This document shows, piece by piece, positions 53,326-61,964 of a stretch of 64,000 nucleotides of DNA (the first letter of the stretch is position 1; the number at the start of each line of letters is the position of its first letter). The notes beneath the pieces were generated by a model. It was not told where the DNA came from, ran no database searches, and saw nothing but the letters and a program-made list of their open reading frames with translations. The stretch comes from Candidatus Zixiibacteriota bacterium. GTDB lineage: Bacteria; Zixibacteria; MSB-5A5; GN15; JAAZOE01. Position numbers and translations under genes: made by a program. The stretch spans positions 1 to 64,000 of the forward strand of contig JAZGGI010000029.1 of the NCBI GenBank assembly GCA_036480375.1, in the 5' to 3' direction.

Positions 53326-55263
53326 TCACTTTTTTTCGTCATCATCAACGACTTCAAAATCAGCGTCAACAGCGCCGTCTTGAGCGCCAGCCGCGTCCTG
53401 AGTGGTTCCGGCTTCTGTCGTTTCAGGGCCAGGTTGACCTGCGGCCTGTTCGCCCGCCTGAGCACCGGCTTGCTTATACACTTCGGCAGCCAGTTTATGC
53501 GAAGCCTGCATCAACTCCTCGCATGCGGATTTAATCGCTTGAGCTTCTTCTGAAGTAAGCGTGGATTTTACTTTCTCAATACCTTCTTCAATGGCTTTCT
53601 TTTCTTCTTCACTGATTTTATCGCCGTATTCCTTGAGGGTTTTTTCGGACGTATAAATCAATTGGTCGGCTTCGTTGCGGGCCTGTATCAAATCTTTCTT
53701 AGCTTTATCGGCCTCGACATTGGCATCCGCGTCTTTGACCATCTTTTCGATTTCTTCTTCGGATAATCCCGAAGATGATTCGATTTTTATTTTTTGCTCT
53801 TTTCCTGTTCCGAGGTCTTTGGCCGAAACGTGAACGATACCATTGGCGTCAATATCAAAAGTCACTTCTATTTGCGGAATGCCGCGATGCGCCGGAGGGA
53901 TTCCGACCAAATCGAATCGCCCCAAAGTCCGGTTATCAATTGCCATCTCGCGCTCACCCTGCATAACATGAATTGAAACCGCCGGTTGATTATCCGAAGC
54001 GGTCGAAAATATCTGGGATTTCCGGGTCGGGATAGTGGTATTGCGTTCGATTAATCTCGTCATAACACCGCCCAGAGTTTCAATCCCCAGCGATAGCGGT
54101 GTCACATCGAGCAAAACGACGTCTTTTAAATCACCGGCCAGCACTCCCCCCTGAATCGCGGCGCCCACCGCGACCACTTCATCCGGATTTACAGATCGAT
54201 TGGGATCGCGACCGAATAACATTTTAACCGTTTCCTGAACCTTCGGCATTCGAGTCATCCCGCCGACAAGTATGACTTCATCAATATCAGACGGGGCGAC
54301 TTTGCCGTCATCAAGAGCCTTACGGCAGGGCTTAATTGTCCGTTCAATCAAATCGTCGCACAACGCCTCAAATTTGGCCCGCGTTAAAGTTAAGTCAAGA
54401 TGCTTGGGTCCCGCTTGATCGGCGGTGATAAACGGCAAATTTATATTGGTCTGCATTGTAGATGAGAGCTCAACTTTGGCTTTTTCACCTGCTTCCTTCA
54501 GGCGCTGCAAAGCCATGCGATCCTGGCGCAGGTCGATCCCGTTTGACTTTTTGAATTCATCCGCCATCCAGTCAATAATCTTCTGGTCGAAATCATCTCC
54601 ACCAAGATGCCCATCGCCATTGGTTGAACGTACCTCAAAAACGCCCTCGCCTAATTCCAGAATCGATATATCAAACGTGCCGCCGCCCAAATCATAAACG
54701 GCGATTTTTTTATTTTCTTTCTTATCGAGACCATATGCCAATGAAGCGGCTGTCGGCTCATTGATTATGCGCAAAACTTCCAGACCGGCGATACGACCGG
54801 CATCTTTGGTGGCCTGACGCTGACTGTCATTGAAATAAGCCGGTACGGTGATGACCGCCTGGGTTACCTCGCCGCCAAGATATTCTTCCGCGGTTTTCTT
54901 AAGATTTTGCAGGATCATCGCTGAAATTTCGGGCGGAGCATAGCTTTTACCTTCTACCGAAATTCGGACATCTCCACCGTCATCGGCGACTACCTTATAA
55001 GGTACGATTTTCTCTTCCGTACTAACCTCATTATGCTGGCGGCCCATAAATCTTTTTATTGAAAAAATCGTATTCTCAGGGTTGGTAATGGCCTGTCTTT
55101 TCGCGGATGAGCTCACAAGTTTCTCACCGTCCTTGGTAAAGGCGACAATCGATGGAGTCGTTCGCCCACCTTCGGCATTGGGAATAACAACCGGTGAGCC
55201 GCCTTCGAGAACCGCGACGCATGAATTGGTCGTCCCCAAATCAATCCCTATAACTTTACCCAT
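53326..55263 (-). CDS. dnaK: Chaperone DnaK (Hsp70)
   Basis: A 645-residue Hsp70 with the actin-like ATPase domain beginning [13 protein letters not shown], the motifs [14 protein letters not shown] and [11 protein letters not shown], and a substrate-binding domain starting about residue 390 ([16 protein letters not shown]). The C terminus is an Ala/Gly/Glu-rich linker followed by an acidic tail ending [13 protein letters not shown]. It folds and rescues proteins with GrpE and DnaJ. Length and all motifs are normal. Confidence 0.98.
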   Translation of the reverse strand: MGKVIGIDLGTTNSCVAVLEGGSPVVIPNAEGGRTTPSIVAFTKDGEKLVSSSAKRQAITNPENTIFSIKRFMGRQHNEVSTEEKIVPYKVVADDGGDVRISVEGKSYAPPEISAMILQNLKKTAEEYLGGEVTQAVITVPAYFNDSQRQATKDAGRIAGLEVLRIINEPTAASLAYGLDKKENKKIAVYDLGGGTFDISILELGEGVFEVRSTNGDGHLGGDDFDQKIIDWMADEFKKSNGIDLRQDRMALQRLKEAGEKAKVELSSTMQTNINLPFITADQAGPKHLDLTLTRAKFEALCDDLIERTIKPCRKALDDGKVAPSDIDEVILVGGMTRMPKVQETVKMLFGRDPNRSVNPDEVVAVGAAIQGGVLAGDLKDVVLLDVTPLSLGIETLGGVMTRLIERNTTIPTRKSQIFSTASDNQPAVSIHVMQGEREMAIDNRTLGRFDLVGIPPAHRGIPQIEVTFDIDANGIVHVSAKDLGTGKEQKIKIESSSGLSEEEIEKMVKDADANVEADKAKKDLIQARNEADQLIYTSEKTLKEYGDKISEEEKKAIEEGIEKVKSTLTSEEAQAIKSACEELMQASHKLAAEVYKQAGAQAGEQAAGQPGPETTEAGTTQDAAGAQDGAVDADFEVVDDDEKK

Positions 55264-55283
55264 CTATCAAATCCTCCGTATAT

Positions 55284-55916
55284 TTATTTTTCGGAATTCT
55301 CTTCTTTGTCATTTTTCGTTTTGGAACCCGAGCTTACGATAACGCCAGCATGCCGCAAAACCTTTTCATCAATCTGATACCCTTTTTGAATCTCCTGAAT
55401 GACTATACCTTCTTCGTATTCATCGGATTCCTGCTGCATCATCGCTTCATGTAAATTAGGATCAAAAGCCCTGCCAACCGCCTCGATCGGCTTAACATTT
55501 TCCTTACTCAGAAGTTCGGTGATTTGATTATAAATCAGTTCGATGCCCTGTATATATGCATCAACATTGTCATTGCTGTTATTCTTATCAAGAGCCCGTT
55601 CGAAATTATCCGCAATCTCTACCAATGATCGCAGCAAGCGAGCATTGGCTGTCCTTATTAAATTTCCAAACTCGCGAGCCGTGCGTTTTTTATAATTGTC
55701 AAATTCGGCGGCCAGCCGAATGTACCTTTCTGATTCCGATTCCGGTGGTTGCACTTCTTGCTCAGCAGGTATTTTTATTTCCTCTTCACCGGAAGCCTCT
55801 GACGAGTCATCAGATTCTTTTTTTATTTCAACTTCATGGCCAGAAACTCCGGATTCGTCGATCTCCGGCTTTTCGTCTTTTACTTCATTTTCAGTATTGT
55901 CTTTATTCTTTCCCAT
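55284..55916 (-). CDS. grpE: Nucleotide exchange factor GrpE
   Basis: A 210-residue protein with an acidic, low-complexity N terminus (about 1-60), a long alpha-helical part containing the family's AAEFDNYKKRTAREFGNL and LLRSLVEIADNFERAL, and the C-terminal beta domain with GRAFDPNLHEAMM and GYQIDEKVLRHAGVIVS. It releases ADP from DnaK. It lies 23 bases after hrcA and 20 before dnaK. Confidence 0.96.
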   Translation of the reverse strand: MGKNKDNTENEVKDEKPEIDESGVSGHEVEIKKESDDSSEASGEEEIKIPAEQEVQPPESESERYIRLAAEFDNYKKRTAREFGNLIRTANARLLRSLVEIADNFERALDKNNSNDNVDAYIQGIELIYNQITELLSKENVKPIEAVGRAFDPNLHEAMMQQESDEYEEGIVIQEIQKGYQIDEKVLRHAGVIVSSGSKTKNDKEENSEK

Positions 55917-55939
55917 AGTCCAGATACCATAAACTTGTT

Positions 55940-56974
55940 CTAATCGCTTTTAAAGGCTTTACTCAGCTGGCCGGCAGCGTATTTTACCAATGAAACCAGC
56001 TTACCATAAGGCATCCGTGTCGGTCCGATCACTCCAATCGTACCCGATGTGGAACCGGCCTTATACGAAGCCGATACAACCGAACAGGATTGAATCTCCT
56101 TAGCCTTGTTTTCCGCGCCGATTGTGATAATTATACCGCCGTCCGAATCAGATTCAGCATTTAAATCCTGAATTAGCTCTGCCGGAGTTTCCAGCAATCT
56201 AATCAAATCCTGTAATTTTTCACGGTTGGCGAATTCCGGTTTACTCAAAAGATTCTCAGTACCGCCAACATGCAATTGATTGATCGATACACTATCCCAA
56301 ATTTCTGAGTCCTCATCAAGAAAAATTCTTAACAAACGTGGATTACCATCAGATCCTGACAATCTTTCCTGGATTGTGTTTCTTATTTCACCAAGCGTCA
56401 ATCCCGATAATTTCTCATTTAATACTTGCGACATCATCGATAATTCGTCATTTCCTATGGATGCTTCAATCTCAAGAAGAATCGTTCTGGCCAACCCCGA
56501 ACGAAAAGCCAACACCACCAAAACCTTCCCCTCGGCCATATGGATCAATTCAATTCGGGATAAGATTGAATTATCCAGCTTAGGTGAAACGGTCACACCT
56601 ATCTGATTGGACAGGTTTGCCAGTACTCTTGACGTTTGCTCAAGGATTGAATCAATTCCACCAAATCCGGGGCTTAAGCGATCATCAATCGCCTTTTTCT
56701 CGGATTCGGTTAGCATTTCCCGGCCAAGTAACATGTCTACGTACAGGCGATAACCGGTATCGGTCGGAACCCGCCCCGCAGAGGTATGAGGCTGAATAAC
56801 CAATCCCAATTCCTCGAGGTCCTGCATTGTATTACGGATCGTCGCCGGTGATATGCCCAGTTTGAATTTATTGGCAATGACGCGCGAGCCTACCGGATCA
56901 GCCGATTCCACGTAATGAGAAACCAAGCATGCCAGTACCTCTTTTTCACGAGCGGAAAGATTCTCAAACGCCAT
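55940..56974 (-). CDS. hrcA: Heat-inducible transcription repressor HrcA
   Basis: A repressor of about 344 residues. The N-terminal winged helix begins LSAREKEVLACLVSHYVESA and DPVGSRVIAN, and the family motif TSAGRVPTDTGYRLYV is present (about 66-81). GTIGVIGPTRMPYGK is near the end. It binds CIRCE operators and needs GroEL for folding. A CIRCE sequence at 57010-57036 shows autoregulation. The ATG at 56974 is preferred; a TTG at 56986 in the same frame lacks a ribosome site. It heads the operon. Confidence 0.95.
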   Translation of the reverse strand: MAFENLSAREKEVLACLVSHYVESADPVGSRVIANKFKLGISPATIRNTMQDLEELGLVIQPHTSAGRVPTDTGYRLYVDMLLGREMLTESEKKAIDDRLSPGFGGIDSILEQTSRVLANLSNQIGVTVSPKLDNSILSRIELIHMAEGKVLVVLAFRSGLARTILLEIEASIGNDELSMMSQVLNEKLSGLTLGEIRNTIQERLSGSDGNPRLLRIFLDEDSEIWDSVSINQLHVGGTENLLSKPEFANREKLQDLIRLLETPAELIQDLNAESDSDGGIIITIGAENKAKEIQSCSVVSASYKAGSTSGTIGVIGPTRMPYGKLVSLVKYAAGQLSKAFKSD

Positions 56975-57009
56975 GATAATATCCAATCATTCAATGGGAT
57001 AGCGTCAAA

Positions 57010-57036
57010 TTGGCACTCTCCCTTAGCGAGTGACAA
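57010..57036 (-). promoter_or_regulatory. CIRCE operator (HrcA binding site)
   Basis: The inverted repeat TTGGCACTC-N9-GAGTGACAA is a near match to the consensus TTAGCACTC-N9-GAGTGCTAA. It lies 36 bases before the hrcA start, between promoter and gene. HrcA should repress the operon here. Confidence 0.92.
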
Positions 57037-57038
57037 AA

Positions 57039-57063
57039 AATATATAAATTCACTATTTGTCAA
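57039..57063 (-). promoter_or_regulatory. Promoter-like sequence of the hrcA operon
   Basis: On the minus strand TTGACA (57058-57063) is followed by AT-rich DNA with TATATT (57039-57044). The gap is only 13 bases, so the exact -10 is uncertain, but the position directly upstream of the CIRCE operator is right. Confidence 0.45.
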
Positions 57064-57114
57064 CCATTATTTAACTGAGTAAGGATTAAGAAGTTCCCGA
57101 CGAAATGAAGTGAT

Positions 57115-57414
57115 TTATTGGGTTGGCGGCTTATCTTTCTTTACGGTTTTTTTGGATTTCTCTTTTTTTGTTGTCGTTGTTTTGTTTTTTTCCGCTCGAT
57201 CGTCGATTCCGTTGTTATTGTTATCTATAAAATTATCATATTTTTTCTTCTGGCTGGGAGATTGATCCTTGTTGGTAGCCTGCTTTTGCTTTTCGACCTT
57301 TTTGGTATCCGGTTTTGGATTTTCTTTCTTTTTGGACTTATCGATGGCCGCGGCGCCACCTGCCAAAAAGAGTACCAGCCAGAAAACTACAAATATTTTG
57401 AAAACTTTCTTCAT
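57115..57414 (-). CDS. Small exported Lys-rich protein with a calcium-loop-like motif
   Basis: A 99-residue protein with a signal peptide (MKKVFKIFVVFWLVLFLAGG, cleaved near AAA) and a highly basic body. In its middle, NFIDNNNNGIDDRAE (about 61-75) resembles a calcium-binding thrombospondin type 3/EF-hand-like loop. The C terminus is almost pure Lys, Thr and Glu. The ATG at 57414 has no strong ribosome site. It lies 56 bases after the stop of the DUF4384 gene (57471) and may share its operon. Confidence 0.6.
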   Translation of the reverse strand: MKKVFKIFVVFWLVLFLAGGAAAIDKSKKKENPKPDTKKVEKQKQATNKDQSPSQKKKYDNFIDNNNNGIDDRAEKNKTTTTKKEKSKKTVKKDKPPTQ

Positions 57415-57470
57415 GATATCATTCAATATATGCTATTCATCGGCAAATGCCATAAAAATAATCCCTTGTC

Positions 57471-58937
57471 TTAACGTTTTTTATAACCTCCTCTTTTAGA
57501 TGACGATGATGATTTTGGGGATTTGCTCGACTTGACAGAACCGCTTTTTGAACCTCCGGAGCTTTTATGGCTACCGGAGGATTTTGAGGAGGACTTCACG
57601 CTCGAAGAGCCCCCACCTTTTTTCTTGGCCGGGGTTGAGCGCTGTGTCGGTCTTGATTTGATCGATTTCGGTGAGCCGCTTTTCCTGATAGCCGGGGCGG
57701 TTGATTTTTTTGAGCCGCCGCTCTTCTTTATCACTTTGGATGATTTTGAACTTCCGGTTTTGCCAGGGCTTTTACTCGTTTCCCGTTTGGTTGAGCGGAC
57801 AGTATTACTTCTCCGAGATTTGTCTGTTTTCCTTGAATCAGATTTTCTGGTATTCCAGCTATCCCAGCGATTACCTGTCTTTTTAGTACTCTTGGTCGTC
57901 TTCCGTGAATCGATACGTGCCTTCGATTTGGCCGATCCGGTTGTACGTTTACTGGTGCCTTTTTCAAGCTTGGTCCCGGTCCCCGGACGCGAGAACTTGT
58001 CGGTTTTGATCCGAGTTGATTCGGTTCGTGTTGTTTTAAGTCTCTTCTCTGAAAGAACGTAATCAGATTTCCGGTATTTCCGCGACTGAGTGCGGACATC
58101 TTTATAGCGGCTGACCTTGCTGCGACTCGTTTTGACAACGGTTCGATCAAAGTAAATCGTCGTATTGTTATGCACGTTCATATGATGCTCCCAGCAATAT
58201 CCAAAGCGATCATAGATCGTGAACCAATGCCACCCAACAACGATTCTCGGTACCCATAACGGAGCGATTCCGATAAAGATGCCATCCACATATATTTCCC
58301 CGCCATAAGGATAATCGATGTATATCATCGAATAGTAGGGATCATCGTACCAATGCGTCGGCACATAAACCGGCTGATAGTAATATTGAGAAGTCTTAAC
58401 ATAAATCGAGGTGTGATCATAAGCCCGGAGACAATCATCCCGGCGGCATTTGAAATACCTTTCGTTAATTTCCTCAATAAAATCTTCAGGATCTTCGTAT
58501 GCCCCCAGTGTAATATTGGCTCCGTCGTACCAGCGCGGCATTTCGATCTTTTCCACTGAAGCCACGGCTTGTATATGTTCGATTCCTTCCGGCCCCGACA
58601 CAATCAGGCTATAATCGGAATAACCTCCCGGAATCGAGTAAAGTTCGCCGCCTTCAATGAATCCATCATCCCTGGGATTTTCCGGGAAGAGAAGATTGAC
58701 ATCGCCTCTCGTATCGACGCTGTAAATCGCGGCAAAACAATCGCGGTCGGCCTGGAAAAAGATCGTTATCTCTTCGCTCTTGTAATATATGCCGTCCTCG
58801 TTATCGACCCAGACGTCAATTTCAAGTGGTTGCTTATTTGGGCCGTTATGATATTCCTTGACCAGCGTCTGCGACATGGCAGATAACGGCATTAACATGA
58901 AGGCCGTTATAATTGAAATTATCGTGAACTTTTTCAT
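57471..58937 (-). CDS. Exported DUF4384-domain protein with long basic Ser/Lys tail
   Basis: A 488-residue protein. Signal peptide (MKKFTIISIITAFMLMPLS), then a DUF4384 domain (about 45-150: YYKSEEITIFFQADRDCF, NLLFPEN). A Tyr/Trp-rich stretch (about 180-250) is followed by a PEGA-like segment (GGEIYVDGIFIGIAP). The last ~210 residues are low-complexity Ser, Lys, Arg and Thr, with repeated KSS/KSG patterns and no aromatic residues. Such a tail could bind acidic surfaces, glycans or nucleic acid. The ATG lies behind AAGGAGG, which is inside the end of the FN3 lipoprotein gene. Confidence 0.75.
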   Translation of the reverse strand: MKKFTIISIITAFMLMPLSAMSQTLVKEYHNGPNKQPLEIDVWVDNEDGIYYKSEEITIFFQADRDCFAAIYSVDTRGDVNLLFPENPRDDGFIEGGELYSIPGGYSDYSLIVSGPEGIEHIQAVASVEKIEMPRWYDGANITLGAYEDPEDFIEEINERYFKCRRDDCLRAYDHTSIYVKTSQYYYQPVYVPTHWYDDPYYSMIYIDYPYGGEIYVDGIFIGIAPLWVPRIVVGWHWFTIYDRFGYCWEHHMNVHNNTTIYFDRTVVKTSRSKVSRYKDVRTQSRKYRKSDYVLSEKRLKTTRTESTRIKTDKFSRPGTGTKLEKGTSKRTTGSAKSKARIDSRKTTKSTKKTGNRWDSWNTRKSDSRKTDKSRRSNTVRSTKRETSKSPGKTGSSKSSKVIKKSGGSKKSTAPAIRKSGSPKSIKSRPTQRSTPAKKKGGGSSSVKSSSKSSGSHKSSGGSKSGSVKSSKSPKSSSSSKRGGYKKR

Positions 58938-58938
58938 C

Positions 58939-59871
58939 TTAAATTCCCTCCTTTCGGGAGATATCAAGACTCATTGTCTTATTACCTGTGAGGGCAATCT
59001 TATTCACATCCATAAATTTATTGTTCTTTTCAGGTGTACGCAAATAGTTATCCGGCCGCGGTCGTTCCGGTTTGGTCGTCAATGGCTTCAACTCCGGATT
59101 GCCTGTATCAACCTGAAACGCCCAGTCAAATAATACATTATCATCATTGATAGCCGTGACCCGCAATTTCGCAAAATGATTATCGCCTGTCCAGATGATA
59201 TACGTATGGTCAAGGATGACTTCCGACCAGCCTAAATATGACCAGCCATCATCGGGAGCGTAGCCGATCTCATCTAAGTTTTCCGTATATCCCATATCCT
59301 GAATATCTGTGTATTCATCCGCGACATTTATATAAAAAACTCCATGGTCAGCGTAATATTCAAGATAGATATCGGCCTCGAGGCTGGAGTATGGCACAGT
59401 TACCTCAGCCGAGAAATCCCATCCGGAATATAATGGCATGGTATTGAAATCAAATACGGTACGATTGATTCCTTCGGGTCGGGGCGTATCAAAGACATAC
59501 TCATACGATAAATCCGACAAATAACCGTCTTCATCCACCGACGATATGGCGTAGAAATAAGTATTACCGTTGACAACATTGTCATCGACAAAATACTCAT
59601 TTATGGTCTCGCCTATTTCAATATACCCGGTATCAGGATCGGTATCCGAACGATAAATAACATAAGCATCAAAATCACCGGCGACATCATCGATCGGAAG
59701 CCAGTAGAGTAGGATTTCTCCATCACCGGTTACGGAATAAACACCCTGAGGTACCGGTGGAGGACCTTCTTCACCGACATAAACTACTTCCGTAATATAT
59801 TCAGTATCGTTATCACAGGCTACTATGAGAAAGGCTGACAGGGCCAGAATTGTTAGTATTAGTGATTTCAT
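58939..59871 (-). CDS. FN3-domain lipoprotein under sigma-54 control
   Basis: A 310-residue lipoprotein (lipobox LIVAC, Cys about residue 19). A fibronectin type III domain spans about 42-125 (PQGVYSVTGDGEILLYWLP), followed by an acidic beta-rich domain with many aromatic residues. The C-terminal tail is basic. The ATG at 59871 follows GGAGGTAGAA; an upstream in-frame ATG at 59961 would lie in the promoter and is rejected. Its stop is one base before the start of the DUF4384 gene, so both are made from the sigma-54 promoter at 59904-59920. Confidence 0.8.
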   Translation of the reverse strand: MKSLILTILALSAFLIVACDNDTEYITEVVYVGEEGPPPVPQGVYSVTGDGEILLYWLPIDDVAGDFDAYVIYRSDTDPDTGYIEIGETINEYFVDDNVVNGNTYFYAISSVDEDGYLSDLSYEYVFDTPRPEGINRTVFDFNTMPLYSGWDFSAEVTVPYSSLEADIYLEYYADHGVFYINVADEYTDIQDMGYTENLDEIGYAPDDGWSYLGWSEVILDHTYIIWTGDNHFAKLRVTAINDDNVLFDWAFQVDTGNPELKPLTTKPERPRPDNYLRTPEKNNKFMDVNKIALTGNKTMSLDISRKEGI

Positions 59872-59903
59872 TTCTACCTCCAGTTTTTTATTCAACAAAG
59901 TTA

Positions 59904-59920
59904 TTGCAAAGAGCGTGCCA
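59904..59920 (-). promoter_or_regulatory. Sigma-54 (-24/-12) promoter of the FN3/DUF4384 operon
   Basis: On the minus strand TGGCACGCTCTTTGCAA is a full match to TGGCAC-N5-TTGCA, with GG and GC ten bases apart (59918-59919 and 59906-59907). The start codon follows about 33 bases later. The region upstream contains dyads CCTATGC-G-GCATAGG (59984-59998) and CGCAC-N7-GTGCG (60007-60023). Confidence 0.8.
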
Positions 59921-59983
59921 CATTTCTTTAAACGATTCATGTGTTTGCTATACAATAACATACGTCCACCGTTAAATATGCGC

Positions 59984-59998
59984 CCTATGCGGCATAGG
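59984..59998. repeat. Palindrome upstream of a sigma-54 promoter
   Basis: CCTATGC-G-GCATAGG is a perfect dyad of seven bases each side. It lies 65-80 bp upstream of the -24 GG, a plausible position for an activator site. It does not match the dyad of the other two sigma-54 promoters. Confidence 0.4.
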
Positions 59999-60006
59999 CG
60001 ATATTC

Positions 60007-60023
60007 GCACTTTTTTTGTGCGT
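60007..60023. repeat. Inverted repeat upstream of a sigma-54 promoter
   Basis: CGCAC-N7-GTGCG lies 88-104 bp upstream of the -24 GG at 59919. The spacer is all T. It could be an enhancer site or a terminator-like hairpin. Confidence 0.35.
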
Positions 60024-60114
60024 TGTCTCTTCTGGATGCACTTTTTCATTACCTATTAAATATCGCTATTATTCGCCTTGGCGGACCCTTATATTTTTGA
60101 CAGACAGAAAGCTC

Positions 60115-60144
60115 TTGATTTAGCCGTAGATTATTGTATATAAT
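60115..60144 (+). promoter_or_regulatory. Sigma-70-type promoter of purD-purE
   Basis: TTGATT (60115-60120) and a perfect TATAAT (60139-60144) are separated by 18 bases. The start codon follows 24 bases later. Confidence 0.6.
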
Positions 60145-60168
60145 AGACTTTCAAAGTAAGGGAAATAT

Positions 60169-61434
60169 ATGAAAATTTTGGTCATCGGATCGGGAGGGCG
60201 TGAGCACGCTCTTGTATGGAAATTAAAATTCTCGCCGCTGGTGCGGAAAATATATGCCGCCCCAGGCAATGCCGGAATTGGCCTTATGGCCGAATGTGTC
60301 AAAATCAAGGCCGATGACATTTCCACGATTGCTAATTTTGTTCAGGAAAATAAAATTGACCTGACCGTAGTCGGCCCGGAATTGCCGCTCACTCTTGGAA
60401 TTGTCGATCATTTTGAAAGTAAAGGTCTCCGCATATTCGGACCTTCAAAAAAGGCTGCCGAGATTGAAGGATCCAAGGCATTTGCCAAAGAATTTATGCG
60501 TAAATACCATATCCCCACGGCCAGCTTTAGGATTTTTGATGATAAAGCGGAAGCGCTGACTTTTGTTAAAACCGCTGCGTATCCGGTATTTATTAAGGCA
60601 TCAGGTTTGGCCGCCGGGAAAGGAGCTATTAAAGCCAATAACGCTTCGGAAGCAGAAGAAATTGTTGAGAAAATGATGGGACAGAAAATCTTTGGCGAGG
60701 CCGGGGCCAAAGTCATTATCGAAGACTGTCTTACCGGTCCGGAAGTTACCGTTATGGCTTTTACCGACGGTAAAACAATTTTGCCTATGATCTCTTCTCA
60801 GGATCATAAGCAAGTTAACGACGGTGATCAGGGCCCGAATACCGGCGGAATGGGCGCCTACTGTCCGACTAAAATAGTTGACGGTCAAATGATGAAAACC
60901 ATCAAAGAGCAAATACTTGAACCGGTTGTGTACGGGCTTGAAAAAGAAGGTCGCCGATACAAAGGCATCTTATACGCCGGTTTGATGATTACATCTTACG
61001 GCCCCAAAGTCATCGAGTTCAACTGTCGTTTTGGTGATCCTGAGACACAGGCTGTTTTGCCGCTCTTGCTTACAGACCTGGCCGATATATTTATTGCCAT
61101 TGTTGATGAAAATCTTGGTATCATTGAACCGGTTTGGAAAGAAGGTGCCGCCGTTTGTGTTGTTCTGGCATCTGAAGGGTATCCCGGAAAAGCCGAAGTG
61201 AACCGCAAAATCACCGGTATCAGAACCTACCGTGAAAATCACGCTTATCTTTTCCATGCGGCGACTCAAAAAGAAGGCAAGAACTGGTTCACAACCGGAG
61301 GACGGGTGATTGGAGTAACGGCTGTCGACAAGACAATAGATTCGGCCGTAAAGGCCGCATACAACACTATTGATAATATTCATTTTGAAGGCATGCATTA
61401 TCGTAGTGATATTGCGTACCAGGCAAGGAAATAA
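60169..61434 (+). CDS. purD: Phosphoribosylamine-glycine ligase
   Basis: A 421-residue ATP-grasp enzyme with KILVIGSGGREHAL at the N terminus, EFMRKYHIPTASF, the ATP-grasp loop FIKASGLAAGKGA, QDHKQVNDGDQGPNTGGMGA and VIEFNCRFGDPETQ. It makes glycinamide ribonucleotide in purine synthesis. Length is normal. It overlaps nothing but is followed by purE after seven bases, so the two are cotranscribed from the promoter at 60115-60144. Confidence 0.97.
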   Translation: MKILVIGSGGREHALVWKLKFSPLVRKIYAAPGNAGIGLMAECVKIKADDISTIANFVQENKIDLTVVGPELPLTLGIVDHFESKGLRIFGPSKKAAEIEGSKAFAKEFMRKYHIPTASFRIFDDKAEALTFVKTAAYPVFIKASGLAAGKGAIKANNASEAEEIVEKMMGQKIFGEAGAKVIIEDCLTGPEVTVMAFTDGKTILPMISSQDHKQVNDGDQGPNTGGMGAYCPTKIVDGQMMKTIKEQILEPVVYGLEKEGRRYKGILYAGLMITSYGPKVIEFNCRFGDPETQAVLPLLLTDLADIFIAIVDENLGIIEPVWKEGAAVCVVLASEGYPGKAEVNRKITGIRTYRENHAYLFHAATQKEGKNWFTTGGRVIGVTAVDKTIDSAVKAAYNTIDNIHFEGMHYRSDIAYQARK

Positions 61435-61441
61435 ACAAAAA

Positions 61442-61891
61442 ATGAACAAAGATGTACTGATAATTATTGGTTCCAAATCGGATCAGGATATAGCCGACGC
61501 CGCTATTGGTATGCTGGAGAAATTGTCAATCGGTTATAGACTTGAAATCTCCTCGGCCCATCGGCATCCCGATAAAACCGTCGAATTGGCCCGTGGAGCG
61601 ACTGATGAAGGATTCAAAGTGGTAATATGTATGGCCGGTATGGCTGCGCATCTTCCAGGTGTCGTTGCGGCCAATACCAACCTTCCGGTAATCGGGGTTC
61701 CCGTGGCGGCATCTTTGGGAGGTATGGATTCGGCCTTATCAATGATCCAAATGCCTCCGGGAATACCGGTCGCGACGGTCGCGATTGGAAAGGCGGGAGC
61801 CAAAAACAGCGCTGTTTTGGCGGCTCGAATATTGGGACTTTTGGACGAGAAAATTGCCGCAAAACATCTTGATTACCGACAATCTCTTTGA
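61442..61891 (+). CDS. purE: N5-carboxyaminoimidazole ribonucleotide mutase
   Basis: A 149-residue class I PurE with IIIGSKSDQDIADAA, the catalytic SSAHRHPDKT, and AGMAAHLPGVVAANTNLPVI followed by GVP. It converts N5-CAIR to CAIR. The ATG at 61442 is chosen because upstream sequence in the same frame (to 61370) overlaps purD and does not resemble PurE. Ribosome site AAGGAA lies 11 bases upstream. No purK lies in the window. Confidence 0.95.
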   Translation: MNKDVLIIIGSKSDQDIADAAIGMLEKLSIGYRLEISSAHRHPDKTVELARGATDEGFKVVICMAGMAAHLPGVVAANTNLPVIGVPVAASLGGMDSALSMIQMPPGIPVATVAIGKAGAKNSAVLAARILGLLDEKIAAKHLDYRQSL

Positions 61892-61964
61892 TATTTTTGG
61901 GATATTTTCGTCTTATACTGTATATAAGTAGATAGTAATCGATAAAATACTGTTAGGAGAACTT

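Noticed and set aside
57523-58062. Plus-strand frame of 179 codons opposite the DUF4384 protein
   Set aside because: It is the mirror of the low-complexity Ser/Lys tail, giving an artificial Leu/Phe/Glu-rich protein.
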